Positions 32,603-41,436 of a stretch of DNA of 64,000 nucleotides are shown piece by piece (positions within the stretch are counted from its first letter, which is position 1; every line of letters starts with the position of its first letter). The translations under genes were made by a program, and so were the position numbers. Source of the stretch: Variovorax sp. OV329 (lineage in GTDB: Bacteria; Pseudomonadota; Gammaproteobacteria; Burkholderiales; Burkholderiaceae_C); NCBI RefSeq assembly GCF_900114785.1, contig NZ_FOUG01000017.1, positions 62,001-126,000 of the forward strand, given 5' to 3'. The notes below the pieces were generated by a model. That model saw only the letters and a list, made by a program, of their open reading frames with translations. It was not told the DNA's origin and made no database searches.

Positions 32603-34120
32603 ATGCAAAACGGCACCCGCCTGGCGGCGGTCGATCTCGGCTCCAACAGCTTCCGTCTCGAAATCGGACAGGTCGACCACGGCCAGATCCAGCGCACCGA
32701 GTACCTCAAGGAAACCGTCCGCCAGGGAAACGGCCTGGACAAGGACCGAAACCTGACCCCCGACGCCATGCAGCGCGGCTGGGACGCCCTGGCCCGCTTC
32801 GGCGAGCGTCTGTCCGGTTTCAAGGGATCACACGTGCGCGCTGTCGCGACCCAGACATTGCGCGAGGCCCGCAACCGCGACGAGTTCCTGCTGCGCGCGC
32901 GCACTGCCCTGGGCTTCGGCATTGACGTCATTCCCGGCCGCGAAGAGGCCCGGCTGATCTACCAGGGCGTGGCGCACATGCTCCCGCACAACGACGAATC
33001 GGACCGCGAGCGCCGTCTGGTGGTCGACATCGGTGGCCGGTCCACCGAGATGATCCTGGGCCAGGCGCTGGAGGCCCACACCATGGAGTCCTACCGGGTG
33101 GGCAGCGTGGCTTGGTCGATGAAGCACTTTCCGGACGGCCAGTTCACCCACCAGGCCTTCCGCGCCGCCGAAGTGGCGGCCAAGGCGGTGCTCGACGACG
33201 CCCTGAGCGCCTATTCGCGCGTCAACTGGGACGTGGCCTACGGCGCCTCCGGCACCATCGGCGCGGTGGGCGACATTTTGGAGATGGCCGGCCAGAGTTC
33301 CGGCGTGGTCACCCGCGACGGCCTGAACTGGCTGGCGGACCGGCTGGTGAAGGCGGGCAGCGCGGACAAGATCCGCCTGGAAGGCCTGCGCGAAGACCGC
33401 AAGGCGGTGATCGGCGGCGGCCTGTCGGTGCTGCGCGCGGTGTTCGACCTGCTGGACATCGGCGAGATGCGCATCGCCCAGGGCGCCCTGCGCCATGGCG
33501 TGCTCTACGAACTGCTGGAACGCGACGAGAGCGTGGCCGACATGCGATCGGCCACCGTGGTGCGCCTGTCGGCCCGCTTCAACGCCGATGCGACGCAGGC
33601 CGCCCGGGTCACCGAATGCGCCTCGCAGCTGTTCGTGCAGATGGTGCCCGGAGGCCGCGGCGCCAGCACCACCACCCGCGAAGGCCGCGCGCTGCGCAAG
33701 CTGGGCTGGGCGGCCCAGCTGCACGAGGTGGGCGTGCAGATCTCGCACAGCGAGTACCACAAGCACGGCGCCTACATCCTGGACAACGCGGACGCGCCCG
33801 GCTTCGACGTGGAGGACATGCACATCCTCAGCCAGCTGGTGCTGGGCCACCACGGCAAGCTGCGCAAGGTCGAGGCCTCGCTGGCCGAGCCGATCTTCGC
33901 GACCCAACTGCTGGCGCTGCGCCTGGCCGTGCTGCTGTGCCACGCGCGGCGCGACCCGGACCCACTGGCACTGAAGGTGGCGACCGGCGGCTCGCGCGAC
34001 TTCAGCGTGACTTGCAGGGCCGGATGGGCCGAGGCCTTTCCGCAGTCCGCCCACCTGCTGCGCGAGGAAGCGCTGGCCTGGCAGAAGGCGGGCTGGCGGG
34101 TGCGGCTCTCGGGCTGCTAG
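32603..34120 (+). CDS. ppx: Exopolyphosphatase / Ppx-GppA phosphatase
   Basis: Removes terminal phosphates from polyphosphate (and may act on pppGpp). 505 residues: actin-like N-terminal fold with phosphate loop AAVDLGSNSFRLEIG, second loop VVDIGGRSTEMILG, GASGTIGAVGDI and IGGGLSVLRAVFDLL; a C-terminal HD-type helical domain (QLHEVGVQISHSEYHKHGAYI). The ATG at 32603 fits the family start. Divergent from pstS behind its own PHO-box-like repeat, so breakdown of polyphosphate appears tied to phosphate starvation. Confidence 0.95.
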   Translation: MQNGTRLAAVDLGSNSFRLEIGQVDHGQIQRTEYLKETVRQGNGLDKDRNLTPDAMQRGWDALARFGERLSGFKGSHVRAVATQTLREARNRDEFLLRARTALGFGIDVIPGREEARLIYQGVAHMLPHNDESDRERRLVVDIGGRSTEMILGQALEAHTMESYRVGSVAWSMKHFPDGQFTHQAFRAAEVAAKAVLDDALSAYSRVNWDVAYGASGTIGAVGDILEMAGQSSGVVTRDGLNWLADRLVKAGSADKIRLEGLREDRKAVIGGGLSVLRAVFDLLDIGEMRIAQGALRHGVLYELLERDESVADMRSATVVRLSARFNADATQAARVTECASQLFVQMVPGGRGASTTTREGRALRKLGWAAQLHEVGVQISHSEYHKHGAYILDNADAPGFDVEDMHILSQLVLGHHGKLRKVEASLAEPIFATQLLALRLAVLLCHARRDPDPLALKVATGGSRDFSVTCRAGWAEAFPQSAHLLREEALAWQKAGWRVRLSGC

Positions 34121-34141
34121 CGCCGCCTCGCAGGGCGAAGC

Positions 34142-34603
34142 TCAGACCAGCTCGGGCGACTGCACCGTGACCACCACGGTCTGCACGTCGCCATCGCGCT
34201 CGCGCGTGCGGATCCACCAGACCGCGCCCTTGCGAACGGGGCAGCTGTCCTGCTGCATGCCCAGCAGCAGCGCGATCGACTGGCCCAGCGAAGGCTGGTG
34301 ACCCACCAGCAGCACCACCGACTTGCCATTGGGCCAGCCGGCCACCGACAAAAGCGCGTCGGGCGTGCTGTCGGGCGCCAGCTCGGGCCGCATCTTGTAC
34401 CGGCGGCCCAGCGACAGCACCGTCTGCTCGCAACGCGTGGCCGGGCTGGAGATGATGCGCGTGCCCTCGGGCAGCTGGCGGTCCAGCCAGTTGGCCATGC
34501 GCTTGGCCTGCTTCTCGCCGCGTGAGGTGAGCGCGCGGGCCATGTCGTCGCAGCCTTCGGTCCAGTCCTCGGCCTCGGCGTGCCGCCAGAAAATCAGGTC
34601 CAT
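34142..34603 (-). CDS. sixA: Phosphohistidine phosphatase SixA
   Basis: 153-residue histidine phosphatase. RH motif in LIFWRHAEAED (His8), later RIISSPATRCEQT and the second His in LLVGHQPSLGQS. Dephosphorylates phosphohistidine domains in known relatives. Begins 13 bases after the ppk1 stop with GAAAGAG upstream, so it is probably co-transcribed with ppk1 in the phosphate island. Confidence 0.92.
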   Translation of the reverse strand: MDLIFWRHAEAEDWTEGCDDMARALTSRGEKQAKRMANWLDRQLPEGTRIISSPATRCEQTVLSLGRRYKMRPELAPDSTPDALLSVAGWPNGKSVVLLVGHQPSLGQSIALLLGMQQDSCPVRKGAVWWIRTRERDGDVQTVVVTVQSPELV

Positions 34604-34616
34604 GTGCGAGTCTCTT

Positions 34617-36758
34617 TCAGTCTCTGGATGCCAAGCGGCGCAGGCCGCGTGAGGCGTAGCGGCCCATGAGGGCCGTCTGGGCCCCGTGAGCTTCGATGGT
34701 GCGCGAAGCGCCCTCCTCGCCTGCATGGGTGTCGCGCAGCACGCGCTGGTACTCGCCGTCAGGCCCCAGTTCCCAGGCGTCGCGGCCGTCGTGCAGGTAG
34801 GCCACCAGGCACTCGTCGATCAGGCGCTGGCGCAGGCCGGGGTCGGTCACCGGCCAAGCCACCTCGACGCGCCGCAGCATGTTGCGGTTCATCCAGTCGG
34901 CGCTGGAGAGGTAGAGCGACTCGTCCTCGCCGCTTCTGAAGTAGAAGACGCGCGAATGCTCCAGGAAACGCCCGATGACCGAGCGCACCCGGATGTTGTC
35001 GGTATGCCCCGGCACCTGCGCCGCCAGGGTGCAGGCGCCGCGAATGATCAGGTCGATGCGCACGCCCTTCTGCCCGGCGCGGATCAGCGCGGCGATGAGC
35101 TGCTCGTCGGTGAGTGCGTTCATCTTCGCCACGATGCGGGTCGACTCGCCGCGCGCGGCGGCAGCGCCCAGCGCGTCCACCTGCGCGATCACGTTCTTGT
35201 GCAGGTCGAAGGGCGCCACCCACATCCGGTTGAGCTTGGGCAGCTTCACCTGGCTGGCCAGGTGCACGAAGACCGCGTCCATGTCGGCCGTGAGCAGCGG
35301 ATCGGCCGTGAGATGGCTGATGTCGGTGTAAAGCCGCGCGGTCTTGGGGTTGTAGTTGCCGGTGGACATGTGGCCGTAGCGCACCAGGCGCCGGCCTTCC
35401 CGGCGGGTCACCAGCAGCATCTTGGCGTGCGTCTTCAGGCCCACCACGCCGTACAGCACCTGCGCGCCGATGGACTCCAGCATCTCGGCCCAGTTGATGT
35501 TGGCTTCTTCGTCGAAGCGCGCCTTGAGCTCCACCACCACCGTGACTTCCTTGCCGCGCCGCACGGCCTCGCGCAGCAGCTCCATCAGCTCCGAGTCGGT
35601 GCCGGTGCGGTAGATGGTCTGCTTGATGGCCAGCACCTGCGGGTCGTGCACCGCCTCGCGCAGAAAGCTCAGCACGCCCTCGAAGCTCTCGAAGGGCTGG
35701 TGGATCAGCGCGTCGCTGCGCTGCAGCCGGTCGAAGATCGACTGGCCAGTGGCCAGGCTCAGCGGATAGGAAGGCTGGTAAGGCGGGAAGAACAGGCCGG
35801 GCTCGTCCAGCAGGTCCACCATCTGCGTGAGGCGCGCCAGGTTCACCGGGCCGTGCACGCGGTACAGGGACTGCGGCGGCAGGTTGAATTGCGCCAGCAG
35901 GAAGCTGGCGAGCGACTCGGCGCAGCTGGCCGACACCTCCAGGCGCACGGCCTGGCCATAGTGGCGGTGCTCCAGGCCCCGTCGCAGCGCGGTGCGCAGG
36001 TTCTTCACGTCCTCCTCGTCCACCGCCAGGTCGGAGTGGCGCGTGAGGCGGAACTGCGAGAACTCGCCCACCTCGCGCCCGGGGAACATGCTCTGCAGGT
36101 GCGCCCGAACGATGGACGACAGCGCCACGAACAGCGTCTTGCCGCCCGACACCTTGGCCGGCAGACGCACGATGCGCGGCACCACGCGCGGCAGCTTGAC
36201 GATGGCGATCGGGTTGTCGCGCCCGAAGGCATCCACCCCGCCCAGGCGCACGATGAAGTTGAGCGACTTGTTGGCCACCGCCGGAAAGGGATGCGCCGGA
36301 TCGAGGCCCACGGGCACCAGCAACGGGCGCACCTCGCGCTCGAAATACTCGTGCACCCACTTGCGCTGCGCCGGGTTGCGCTCGCCGTGCGAAATGATCT
36401 GGATGCCCTGCGCCCCGAAAGCTGGCATCAGCGCCTCGTTATAGAGCGCGTATTGGCGCCCCACCAGGTCGTGGACGGCCGCGGACAGCCTCTCGAAGGA
36501 CTCGACGCTGTAGTTGCCCTTCTGGTCACCCGCGCCGTAGGCGATCAGGTGCGGGGCCGCACGCACCTCGAAGAACTCATCGAGGTTGGAAGAAACGATA
36601 CAGAGGTAGCGCAGGCGCTCGGCCAACGGCACGTCGGGGCGTTGCGCCCAGTCGAGCACTCGCTCGTTGAAGGCAAGAATGCTGTGGTCGCGATCCAGGA
36701 GGACGGAGCTCGCCTCTGCCGCAATGGATGCACTCAGCTGGGAAGAGTCGGTAAGCAT
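34617..36758 (-). CDS. ppk1: Polyphosphate kinase 1
   Basis: Makes inorganic polyphosphate from ATP at the membrane. 713 residues with the four PPK domains; the autophosphorylated His444 is in LKTHAKMLLVTRR, and the second catalytic His in the VIGRFLEHSRVFYF region. N-terminal LLDRDHSILAFNERVLDWA and VSSNLDEFFEVR are diagnostic. I chose ATG 36758 over the in-frame ATG 36812: a PHO box lies only about 20 bases before 36812, leaving no room for the promoter, and the extra 18 residues are not family-like. The upstream ATG does have a GGGAG, so this stays open. Confidence 0.95.
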   Translation of the reverse strand: MLTDSSQLSASIAAEASSVLLDRDHSILAFNERVLDWAQRPDVPLAERLRYLCIVSSNLDEFFEVRAAPHLIAYGAGDQKGNYSVESFERLSAAVHDLVGRQYALYNEALMPAFGAQGIQIISHGERNPAQRKWVHEYFEREVRPLLVPVGLDPAHPFPAVANKSLNFIVRLGGVDAFGRDNPIAIVKLPRVVPRIVRLPAKVSGGKTLFVALSSIVRAHLQSMFPGREVGEFSQFRLTRHSDLAVDEEDVKNLRTALRRGLEHRHYGQAVRLEVSASCAESLASFLLAQFNLPPQSLYRVHGPVNLARLTQMVDLLDEPGLFFPPYQPSYPLSLATGQSIFDRLQRSDALIHQPFESFEGVLSFLREAVHDPQVLAIKQTIYRTGTDSELMELLREAVRRGKEVTVVVELKARFDEEANINWAEMLESIGAQVLYGVVGLKTHAKMLLVTRREGRRLVRYGHMSTGNYNPKTARLYTDISHLTADPLLTADMDAVFVHLASQVKLPKLNRMWVAPFDLHKNVIAQVDALGAAAARGESTRIVAKMNALTDEQLIAALIRAGQKGVRIDLIIRGACTLAAQVPGHTDNIRVRSVIGRFLEHSRVFYFRSGEDESLYLSSADWMNRNMLRRVEVAWPVTDPGLRQRLIDECLVAYLHDGRDAWELGPDGEYQRVLRDTHAGEEGASRTIEAHGAQTALMGRYASRGLRRLASRD

Positions 36759-36830
36759 GAACACGGATTCTGGAACCAAGCGGCGCCCATTGGCGCCTTG
36801 TGGCGGGAACATGACAGTCTCCCGTGTCTG

Positions 36831-36848
36831 TATGACAGTTCCGTGACG
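36831..36848 (-). promoter_or_regulatory. PHO box for ppk1
   Basis: On the minus strand CGTCACGGAACTGTCATA, two GTCA(C/T) units 11 bases apart. Another GTCAT unit occurs at 36863-36867. The location implies a start point near 36810 and supports ATG 36758. Confidence 0.65.
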
Positions 36849-36872
36849 ACGTCATATTCAGGATGACAACCG

Positions 36873-37760
36873 CTATTTCCCGAGGAAATGGCGGCGGTAG
36901 CGCGGCGGCAGGTCGTCCAGGCGCATCAGCATGGGCAGGTCGGCCGTGTTGAAGTCCGGGTCCCAGGCCGGGGCGCCCAGCACCTTCGCGCCCAGGCGCA
37001 GGTAGCCGCGGATCAGCGCGGGCGCCTCGACGTCGAGGCTGCCGTCCAGCCGCTCGACCGGCAGCGGCAGGCGCGGCTGCACGTGGTAGCGGATGGGCGC
37101 CATGTGGGTTGCCGACAATTGGCGCCAGATGCTGGCCGCGGCGTCGCCGCTGGTGACGCCATGGTGCCGCATCGGGATGCTGGCGCAGCCGATCATCGTG
37201 TCCAGCCGGTTGCGCTGCATGAAGCCGGCCAGCGCACCCCACAGGGCCAGGATCACCCCGCCCTGGCGGTGGTCGGGGTGCACACAGCTGCGCCCCAGTT
37301 CCACCATGCGTTCACGCAGGTCGCGCAGGCGGGTCAGGTCGAACTCGGTGTCGCTGTAGGTGCTGCCGACGCGCCGCGCCTGAGCGGGTGTCAGCACGCG
37401 GTAGGTGCCGATGACCTCGCGCGTGGCCTCGTCGCGCACCAGCAGGTGCTCGCAGAAGTCGTCGAACAGGTCGACGTCATGGCCGGGAATTGGCGTGGAC
37501 AGGCGCGCGCCCATCTCACCGGCGAAGATCTGGTAGCGCAGGCGCTGGGCGGCGCGCACCTCGTCCTGGTGGCGCGCCCAGCTGACTTCGAGGCCGCTAT
37601 TGGAGTCTGCGGGTTGCGGCTGCACTGCCGGCAACGCGATGCCGGACGGCGCCTGCAGCAGCGCGGCGACGGAGGGGGACAGGTTGGCGCCGGCGCGGCG
37701 CCGCTGGCCACGCAGGGCCAGGTTCGACAGGGGCAATGTCGGGGTGGGCAGTTCTCTCAT
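36873..37760 (-). CDS. OlsB-like GNAT acyltransferase (ornithine lipid synthesis)
   Basis: 295 residues. Core LRYQIFAGEMGARL, DDFCEHLLVRDEATREVIGTYRVLTPAQARRVG, MVELGRSCVHPDHRQGGVILALWGALAGFM and YHVQPRLPLP are those of the L-ornithine N-alpha-acylase (OlsB) group, first enzyme of ornithine lipid formation, which replaces phospholipids when phosphate is short. A hemolysin-like acyltransferase of the same fold is the alternative. The first 40 residues are low-complexity, so the start is uncertain. It directly follows a fourfold 11-bp repeat and precedes ppk1 on the same strand. Confidence 0.8.
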   Translation of the reverse strand: MRELPTPTLPLSNLALRGQRRRAGANLSPSVAALLQAPSGIALPAVQPQPADSNSGLEVSWARHQDEVRAAQRLRYQIFAGEMGARLSTPIPGHDVDLFDDFCEHLLVRDEATREVIGTYRVLTPAQARRVGSTYSDTEFDLTRLRDLRERMVELGRSCVHPDHRQGGVILALWGALAGFMQRNRLDTMIGCASIPMRHHGVTSGDAAASIWRQLSATHMAPIRYHVQPRLPLPVERLDGSLDVEAPALIRGYLRLGAKVLGAPAWDPDFNTADLPMLMRLDDLPPRYRRHFLGK

Positions 37761-37784
37761 AGGTGGCCACAGTCTCCGAGGGGG

Positions 37785-37828
37785 GCATGAATGCTGCATG
37801 TCAGTTGCATGGCATTTGCATGACGTGC
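37785..37828 (-). promoter_or_regulatory. Four direct 11-bp repeats, PHO-box-like, before the OlsB-like gene
   Basis: GCATG occurs on the plus strand at 37785, 37796, 37807 and 37818, exactly 11 bases apart; on the minus strand the units read CGTCATG, TGCCATG, TGACATG and ATTCATG. Spacing and the GTCAT-like core match tandem PhoB sites. It could serve either the OlsB-like gene or the divergent fusion oxidoreductase. Confidence 0.6.
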
Positions 37829-37902
37829 GGCCATTCGCGCTTGGGCGTCTAATGCGCTCTTTTCCATCCCATCCGTCCTCAAAAAAGAAAGCTGGAGAAC
37901 CC

Positions 37903-39591
37903 ATGGCCAGTGAGCCGATCGACCTCGAAACGCGCCGCCACCAGATGTTCCCGGCGCTCACCCCGCAGGAGGTGGACCGCATCCGCCGCTTCGGCGGCGT
38001 GCGCCACTACGCCAGGGGCGAGTGCCTGTTCACGGCGGGCGAGCCCGGGCCGGGCATGTTCGTGGTGCTGTCCGGGCAGGTGTCCATCACCCAGCGCGAC
38101 GGGCTGGGCCACGTGGTGCCCATCGTCCAGCAAGGTGCGGGGCAGTTCATGGCCGAGGTGGGGCAGCTCTCCGGCCAGCCCGCCCTGGTCGACGGCCATG
38201 CGGACGAGGACGTGGAGGTGCTGCTCATCCCCCCGGAACAATTGCGCGCCATGATCATTGCCGAGGCCGACCTGGGCGAGCGCGTGGTGCGGGCGCTGAT
38301 CCTGCGGCGCGTGGCCCTGATCGAGGCCGGCGCCAGCGGGCCGGTGCTGATCGGGCCGCCGGGCGACGCGGACATCCTGCGCCTGCAGACCTTCCTCAGC
38401 CGCAACGGACATCCCTATCACCTGGTCGATGCCAGCACCGACGTGGACGCGGCGGCGCTGCTGGAGCAGTACGGGCAATGCCAGGTGCTGGCCGTCTGCC
38501 CCAGCGGCTCGGTGCTCATCAATCCGTCGGAAGACGCGCTGGCGCGCTGCCTGGGCATGCTCGACAGCGGCGAGCGCGAGGACCTCTTCGACGTGCTGGT
38601 CGTCGGCGCGGGCCCGGCGGGCCTGTCGACCGCCGTCTATGCCGCATCGGAAGGACTGCGTGTGATGGTGGTGGACTGCCGCTATTTCGGCGGCCAGGCC
38701 GGCGCCAGTGCCCGCATCGAGAACTACCTGGGCTTTCCCACCGGCATCTCGGGCGGCGCGCTTGCGGGCCGGGCCTACGTGCAGGCGCAGAAGTTCGGCG
38801 CCGAGCTCCTCATTCCTGCGCAGGTGGTCGGTCTGGATTGCGAGGCGGCCCACGAGGGCGGCCCGCTCACGGTCACGCTGGCCGACGGCCGGGTGCTGCG
38901 CTCCAGGACCATCGTGGTGGCCAGCGGCGCACGCTACCGGCGGCCCACCGTGCCGCGCCTGCCCGAGTTCGAGGGCCGCGGCATCTGGTTCTGGGCCTCG
39001 GCGCTGGAGGCGCGCTTCTGCGCGAACCAGGAGATCGCTCTGGTGGGCGGCGGCAACTCGGCCGGCCAGGCGGCGGTGTTCCTGTCGCAGCATGCCGCCA
39101 AGGTCAACGTGCTGGTGCGGGGGCCGTCCCTGGCGGCCAGCATGTCGCGCTACCTGATCGACCGGCTGGACGCCACGCCCAATATCGAGCTGCACCCGCA
39201 CACCGAGCTGGTGCGGCTTCACGGAGAGCCCGACCGCGGGCTGGAAGGCGCCACCTGGTTCAACCGCCAGCTGGCCGCGGAGCACGACTGCCAGGCGCAC
39301 AACATCTTCCTGTTCGTGGGCGCCGAGCCCGAGACGCAATGGCTCGCGGGCTGCGGCGTGGCGGTGGACTCGCACGGCTTCGTCCTGACGGGCGCGGCCG
39401 CTGCGGCATCTGTTGCACCACACAAGAAGGGGCATTCGCCGACCACGCTGGAGACCAGCGTGCCCGGCGTGTTCGCAGTGGGCGACGTGCGGTCGGGATC
39501 GGTCAAGCGCGTGGGCGGCGCGATCGGCGAAGGCGCGGCGGCGGTGGCCTCGATCCACCAGCGGCTGTCCAACACGCAGGCGGTGGCGTAG
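37903..39591 (+). CDS. Fusion of cyclic nucleotide-binding domain and thioredoxin-reductase-like flavoprotein, lacking the CxxC
   Basis: 562 residues. N-terminal cNMP-binding/Crp-type beta-roll (RHYARGECLFTAGEPGPGMFVVLSGQVSIT ... GQFMAEVGQLSGQPALVDG), a middle thioredoxin-like region (about 145-215), then a thioredoxin-reductase fold: FAD motif VLVVGAGPAGLSTAVYAASEG (about 230), GGQAGASARIENYLGFP, NADPH motif IALVGGGNSAGQAAVFLS (about 378), and GVFAVGDVRSGSVKRVGGAIGEGAA. The redox-active CATC motif expected between the ATG-like and NADPH motifs is absent (GIWFWASALEARFCANQ has one Cys). It is therefore probably not a thioredoxin reductase but a regulated NADPH flavoenzyme. A GST gene follows. 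Confidence 0.88.
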   Translation: MASEPIDLETRRHQMFPALTPQEVDRIRRFGGVRHYARGECLFTAGEPGPGMFVVLSGQVSITQRDGLGHVVPIVQQGAGQFMAEVGQLSGQPALVDGHADEDVEVLLIPPEQLRAMIIAEADLGERVVRALILRRVALIEAGASGPVLIGPPGDADILRLQTFLSRNGHPYHLVDASTDVDAAALLEQYGQCQVLAVCPSGSVLINPSEDALARCLGMLDSGEREDLFDVLVVGAGPAGLSTAVYAASEGLRVMVVDCRYFGGQAGASARIENYLGFPTGISGGALAGRAYVQAQKFGAELLIPAQVVGLDCEAAHEGGPLTVTLADGRVLRSRTIVVASGARYRRPTVPRLPEFEGRGIWFWASALEARFCANQEIALVGGGNSAGQAAVFLSQHAAKVNVLVRGPSLAASMSRYLIDRLDATPNIELHPHTELVRLHGEPDRGLEGATWFNRQLAAEHDCQAHNIFLFVGAEPETQWLAGCGVAVDSHGFVLTGAAAAASVAPHKKGHSPTTLETSVPGVFAVGDVRSGSVKRVGGAIGEGAAAVASIHQRLSNTQAVA

Positions 39592-39687
39592 CAGTAGCGC
39601 ACATCGATTAGTCCCGCCGGACACGGGTCATGGGGTGCGTGGCTATGCTGGCCGCGACCCTTCAACACAGTTATGGAAGAGCGCTCC

Positions 39688-40398
39688 ATGCCCGACGCAA
39701 ACAAGACCATCGACGTCTATTCCTGGCCCACGCCCAACGGCCACAAGGTCCACATCATGCTGGAGGAGTGCGGCCTGCCCTACCGCGCGCATCCGGTGAA
39801 CATCGGCAAGGGCGACCAGTTCGCACCCGAGTTCCTGGCCATCAGCCCCAACAACAAGATTCCCGCCATCACCGACCCCGAGGGGCCGGACGGCGAGCCC
39901 ATCTCCTTGTTCGAGTCGGGCGCCATCCTGGTGTACCTGGCGGGCAAGACCGGCAAGTTCCTGCCGCAGGGCGACCGCGCGCGCTACGAGGTGCTGCAGT
40001 GGCTCATGTTCCAGATGGGCGGCGTGGGCCCCATGCTGGGCCAGGCGCACCACTTCCGCATCTATGCGCCGGAGAAGATCGGCTATGCGATCGACCGCTA
40101 CACCAACGAGGCCAAGCGGCTCTACGGCGTGATCGACCGGCAGCTCGCCAGGCACCGCTTCATCGCGGGCGACAGCTACACCATCGCCGATATCGCCGTC
40201 TTCCCGTGGCTGCGCAGCTGGCAGAACCAGGGCATCGTGCTGGAGGACTATCCGCACCTGAAGAAGTGGTTCGAAGCCATCGAGCAGCGCCCGGCCGTGC
40301 AGCGCGGCGTGAAGGTGCTGGCCGACCTGCGCAAGCCCCTCACCGACGACAAGTCGCGCGACATCCTTTTCGGCAAGTCGCAGTACGAGCGGCGCTGA
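39688..40398 (+). CDS. Glutathione S-transferase, YfcG/YghU-like
   Basis: 236 residues. N-terminal thioredoxin fold IDVYSWPTPNGHKVHIMLEE with the Thr-Pro-Asn active site of Nu-class enzymes, NNKIPAITDPEGPDGEPISLFESGAIL (cis-Pro and glutathione-binding Glu-Ser), and helical C-terminal domain (YTIADIAVFPWLRSW). Such enzymes mostly reduce disulfides using glutathione. I chose ATG 39688, preceded by GGAAGAG; an ATG at 39673 adds five residues. Same strand as the upstream fusion flavoprotein after a 96-base gap. Confidence 0.92.
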   Translation: MPDANKTIDVYSWPTPNGHKVHIMLEECGLPYRAHPVNIGKGDQFAPEFLAISPNNKIPAITDPEGPDGEPISLFESGAILVYLAGKTGKFLPQGDRARYEVLQWLMFQMGGVGPMLGQAHHFRIYAPEKIGYAIDRYTNEAKRLYGVIDRQLARHRFIAGDSYTIADIAVFPWLRSWQNQGIVLEDYPHLKKWFEAIEQRPAVQRGVKVLADLRKPLTDDKSRDILFGKSQYERR

Positions 40399-40425
40399 TC
40401 AAAAAAGAGGCAGTCCCGCGCGGGC

Positions 40426-40431
40426 TATAAT
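40426..40431 (+). promoter_or_regulatory. -10 element for tRNA-Pro
   Basis: Perfect TATAAT 12 bases before the mature tRNA 5' end; start point expected near 40438. The -35 is not recognisable. Confidence 0.6.
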
Positions 40432-40442
40432 CGTGGGCTTGT

Positions 40443-40519
40443 CGGGGCGTAGCGCAGCCTGGTAGCGCATCTGCTTTGGGAGCAGAGGGTCGCGAGTTCG
40501 AATCCCGCCGCCCCGACCA
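40443..40519 (+). tRNA. tRNA-Pro (anticodon TGG)
   Basis: 77 bases including the encoded CCA. Acceptor CGGGGCG pairs with CGCCCCG, anticodon stem TCTGC/GCAGA encloses TTTGGGA (anticodon TGG), and the T arm carries GTTCGAATC. Own promoter and terminator flank it. Confidence 0.97.
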
Positions 40520-40531
40520 TTGATACCGAAA

Positions 40532-40572
40532 GAAGGCCGCTGGCAGTTTCTGCCCGCGGCCTTCGACGTTTT
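40532..40572. terminator. Terminator after tRNA-Pro, shared with the convergent SDR gene
   Basis: GAAGGCCGC (40532-40540) pairs with GCGGCCTTC (40556-40564), followed by GACGTTTTC on the plus strand. The SDR stop lies just beyond, so it probably works both ways. Confidence 0.65.
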
Positions 40573-41351
40573 CAGGCCTGCGAGGCAGTGTGCACGGCGT
40601 GCAACTTCTGCATGCCGCCCAGCCACCGGTCGTAGTCGGCTGCCTTGGCCTGGAAGTACTGCAGCACCTGCGGATGCGGCAGCACCAGGAATTTCTCTTC
40701 CTGCATGGTTGCCACCACCTCGCCCGCCACCTGCTCGGGGCTCAGGATGCCGTCATGTCCTGCGGAGCCGCCGTCGCCGGTGACCATGCCGGTCTGCACC
40801 GACTGCGGGCACAGACAGGACACGCGCACCCCCTTGCGACCGTAGGCGATGCGCAGCCATTCGGCAAAGGCCACGGCCGCATGCTTGGTCACGCCGTAGG
40901 GCGCGGTCTCCACGATGTTGAGCAGGCCGGCGGCCGAGGCCGTGACTAGGAAGTAGCCCTCGCCGCGCTGCACCATCTCCGGCACCACTGCGCGAGCGGC
41001 CCATACGTGGGCCATGCCGTGGATCTGCCACATCTTGTCCCACAGCGCGTCCACCAGTTCGAAGCCGCCCATGCGCCCGAGGATGCCGGCGTTGGAGATG
41101 TAGATGTCGACCTGGCCGAAGCGCTCGCGCGCAGCGGCGACCAGGGCCTGGATGTCGGCCTCCTGGCTCACGTCGCATTGAACTGCCAGGGCGTTCTCGC
41201 CGATGTCGCCGGCCACCGCCTGCGCGCCGGCCAGGTCGAGGTCGGCCACCACCACCCCGCGTGCGCCCTCCTGCGCGAATCGCATCGCGATGCCACGGCC
41301 GATGCCGCTGGCGCCGCCCGTGACCACTGCCACCTTGTTCCGGATTTCCAT
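40572..41351 (-). CDS. Short-chain dehydrogenase/reductase
   Basis: 259 residues, classical SDR: cofactor motif VVTGGASGIGRGIAMRF, DLD after beta-3 (VVADLDLAGAQ, suggesting NAD preference), ISNAGILG, catalytic Ser in LVTASAAGLL and YGVTK (Tyr, Lys). Substrate unknown. Convergent with tRNA-Pro. Confidence 0.9.
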   Translation of the reverse strand: MEIRNKVAVVTGGASGIGRGIAMRFAQEGARGVVVADLDLAGAQAVAGDIGENALAVQCDVSQEADIQALVAAARERFGQVDIYISNAGILGRMGGFELVDALWDKMWQIHGMAHVWAARAVVPEMVQRGEGYFLVTASAAGLLNIVETAPYGVTKHAAVAFAEWLRIAYGRKGVRVSCLCPQSVQTGMVTGDGGSAGHDGILSPEQVAGEVVATMQEEKFLVLPHPQVLQYFQAKAADYDRWLGGMQKLHAVHTASQA

Positions 41352-41436
41352 GTCAGTCTCCTGTACTTGCTATCGGCGGCATTCTCGACCGCGGCCGCCG
41401 CGATCGTCGGCCGCTTTGGCGACAGCAGCGCGGCGT

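Noticed and set aside
37785..37828. Four short repeats as a CRISPR or iteron origin
   Set aside because: Units are 11 bp with no spacers and no cas or rep genes; phasing and position fit tandem PhoB sites better.
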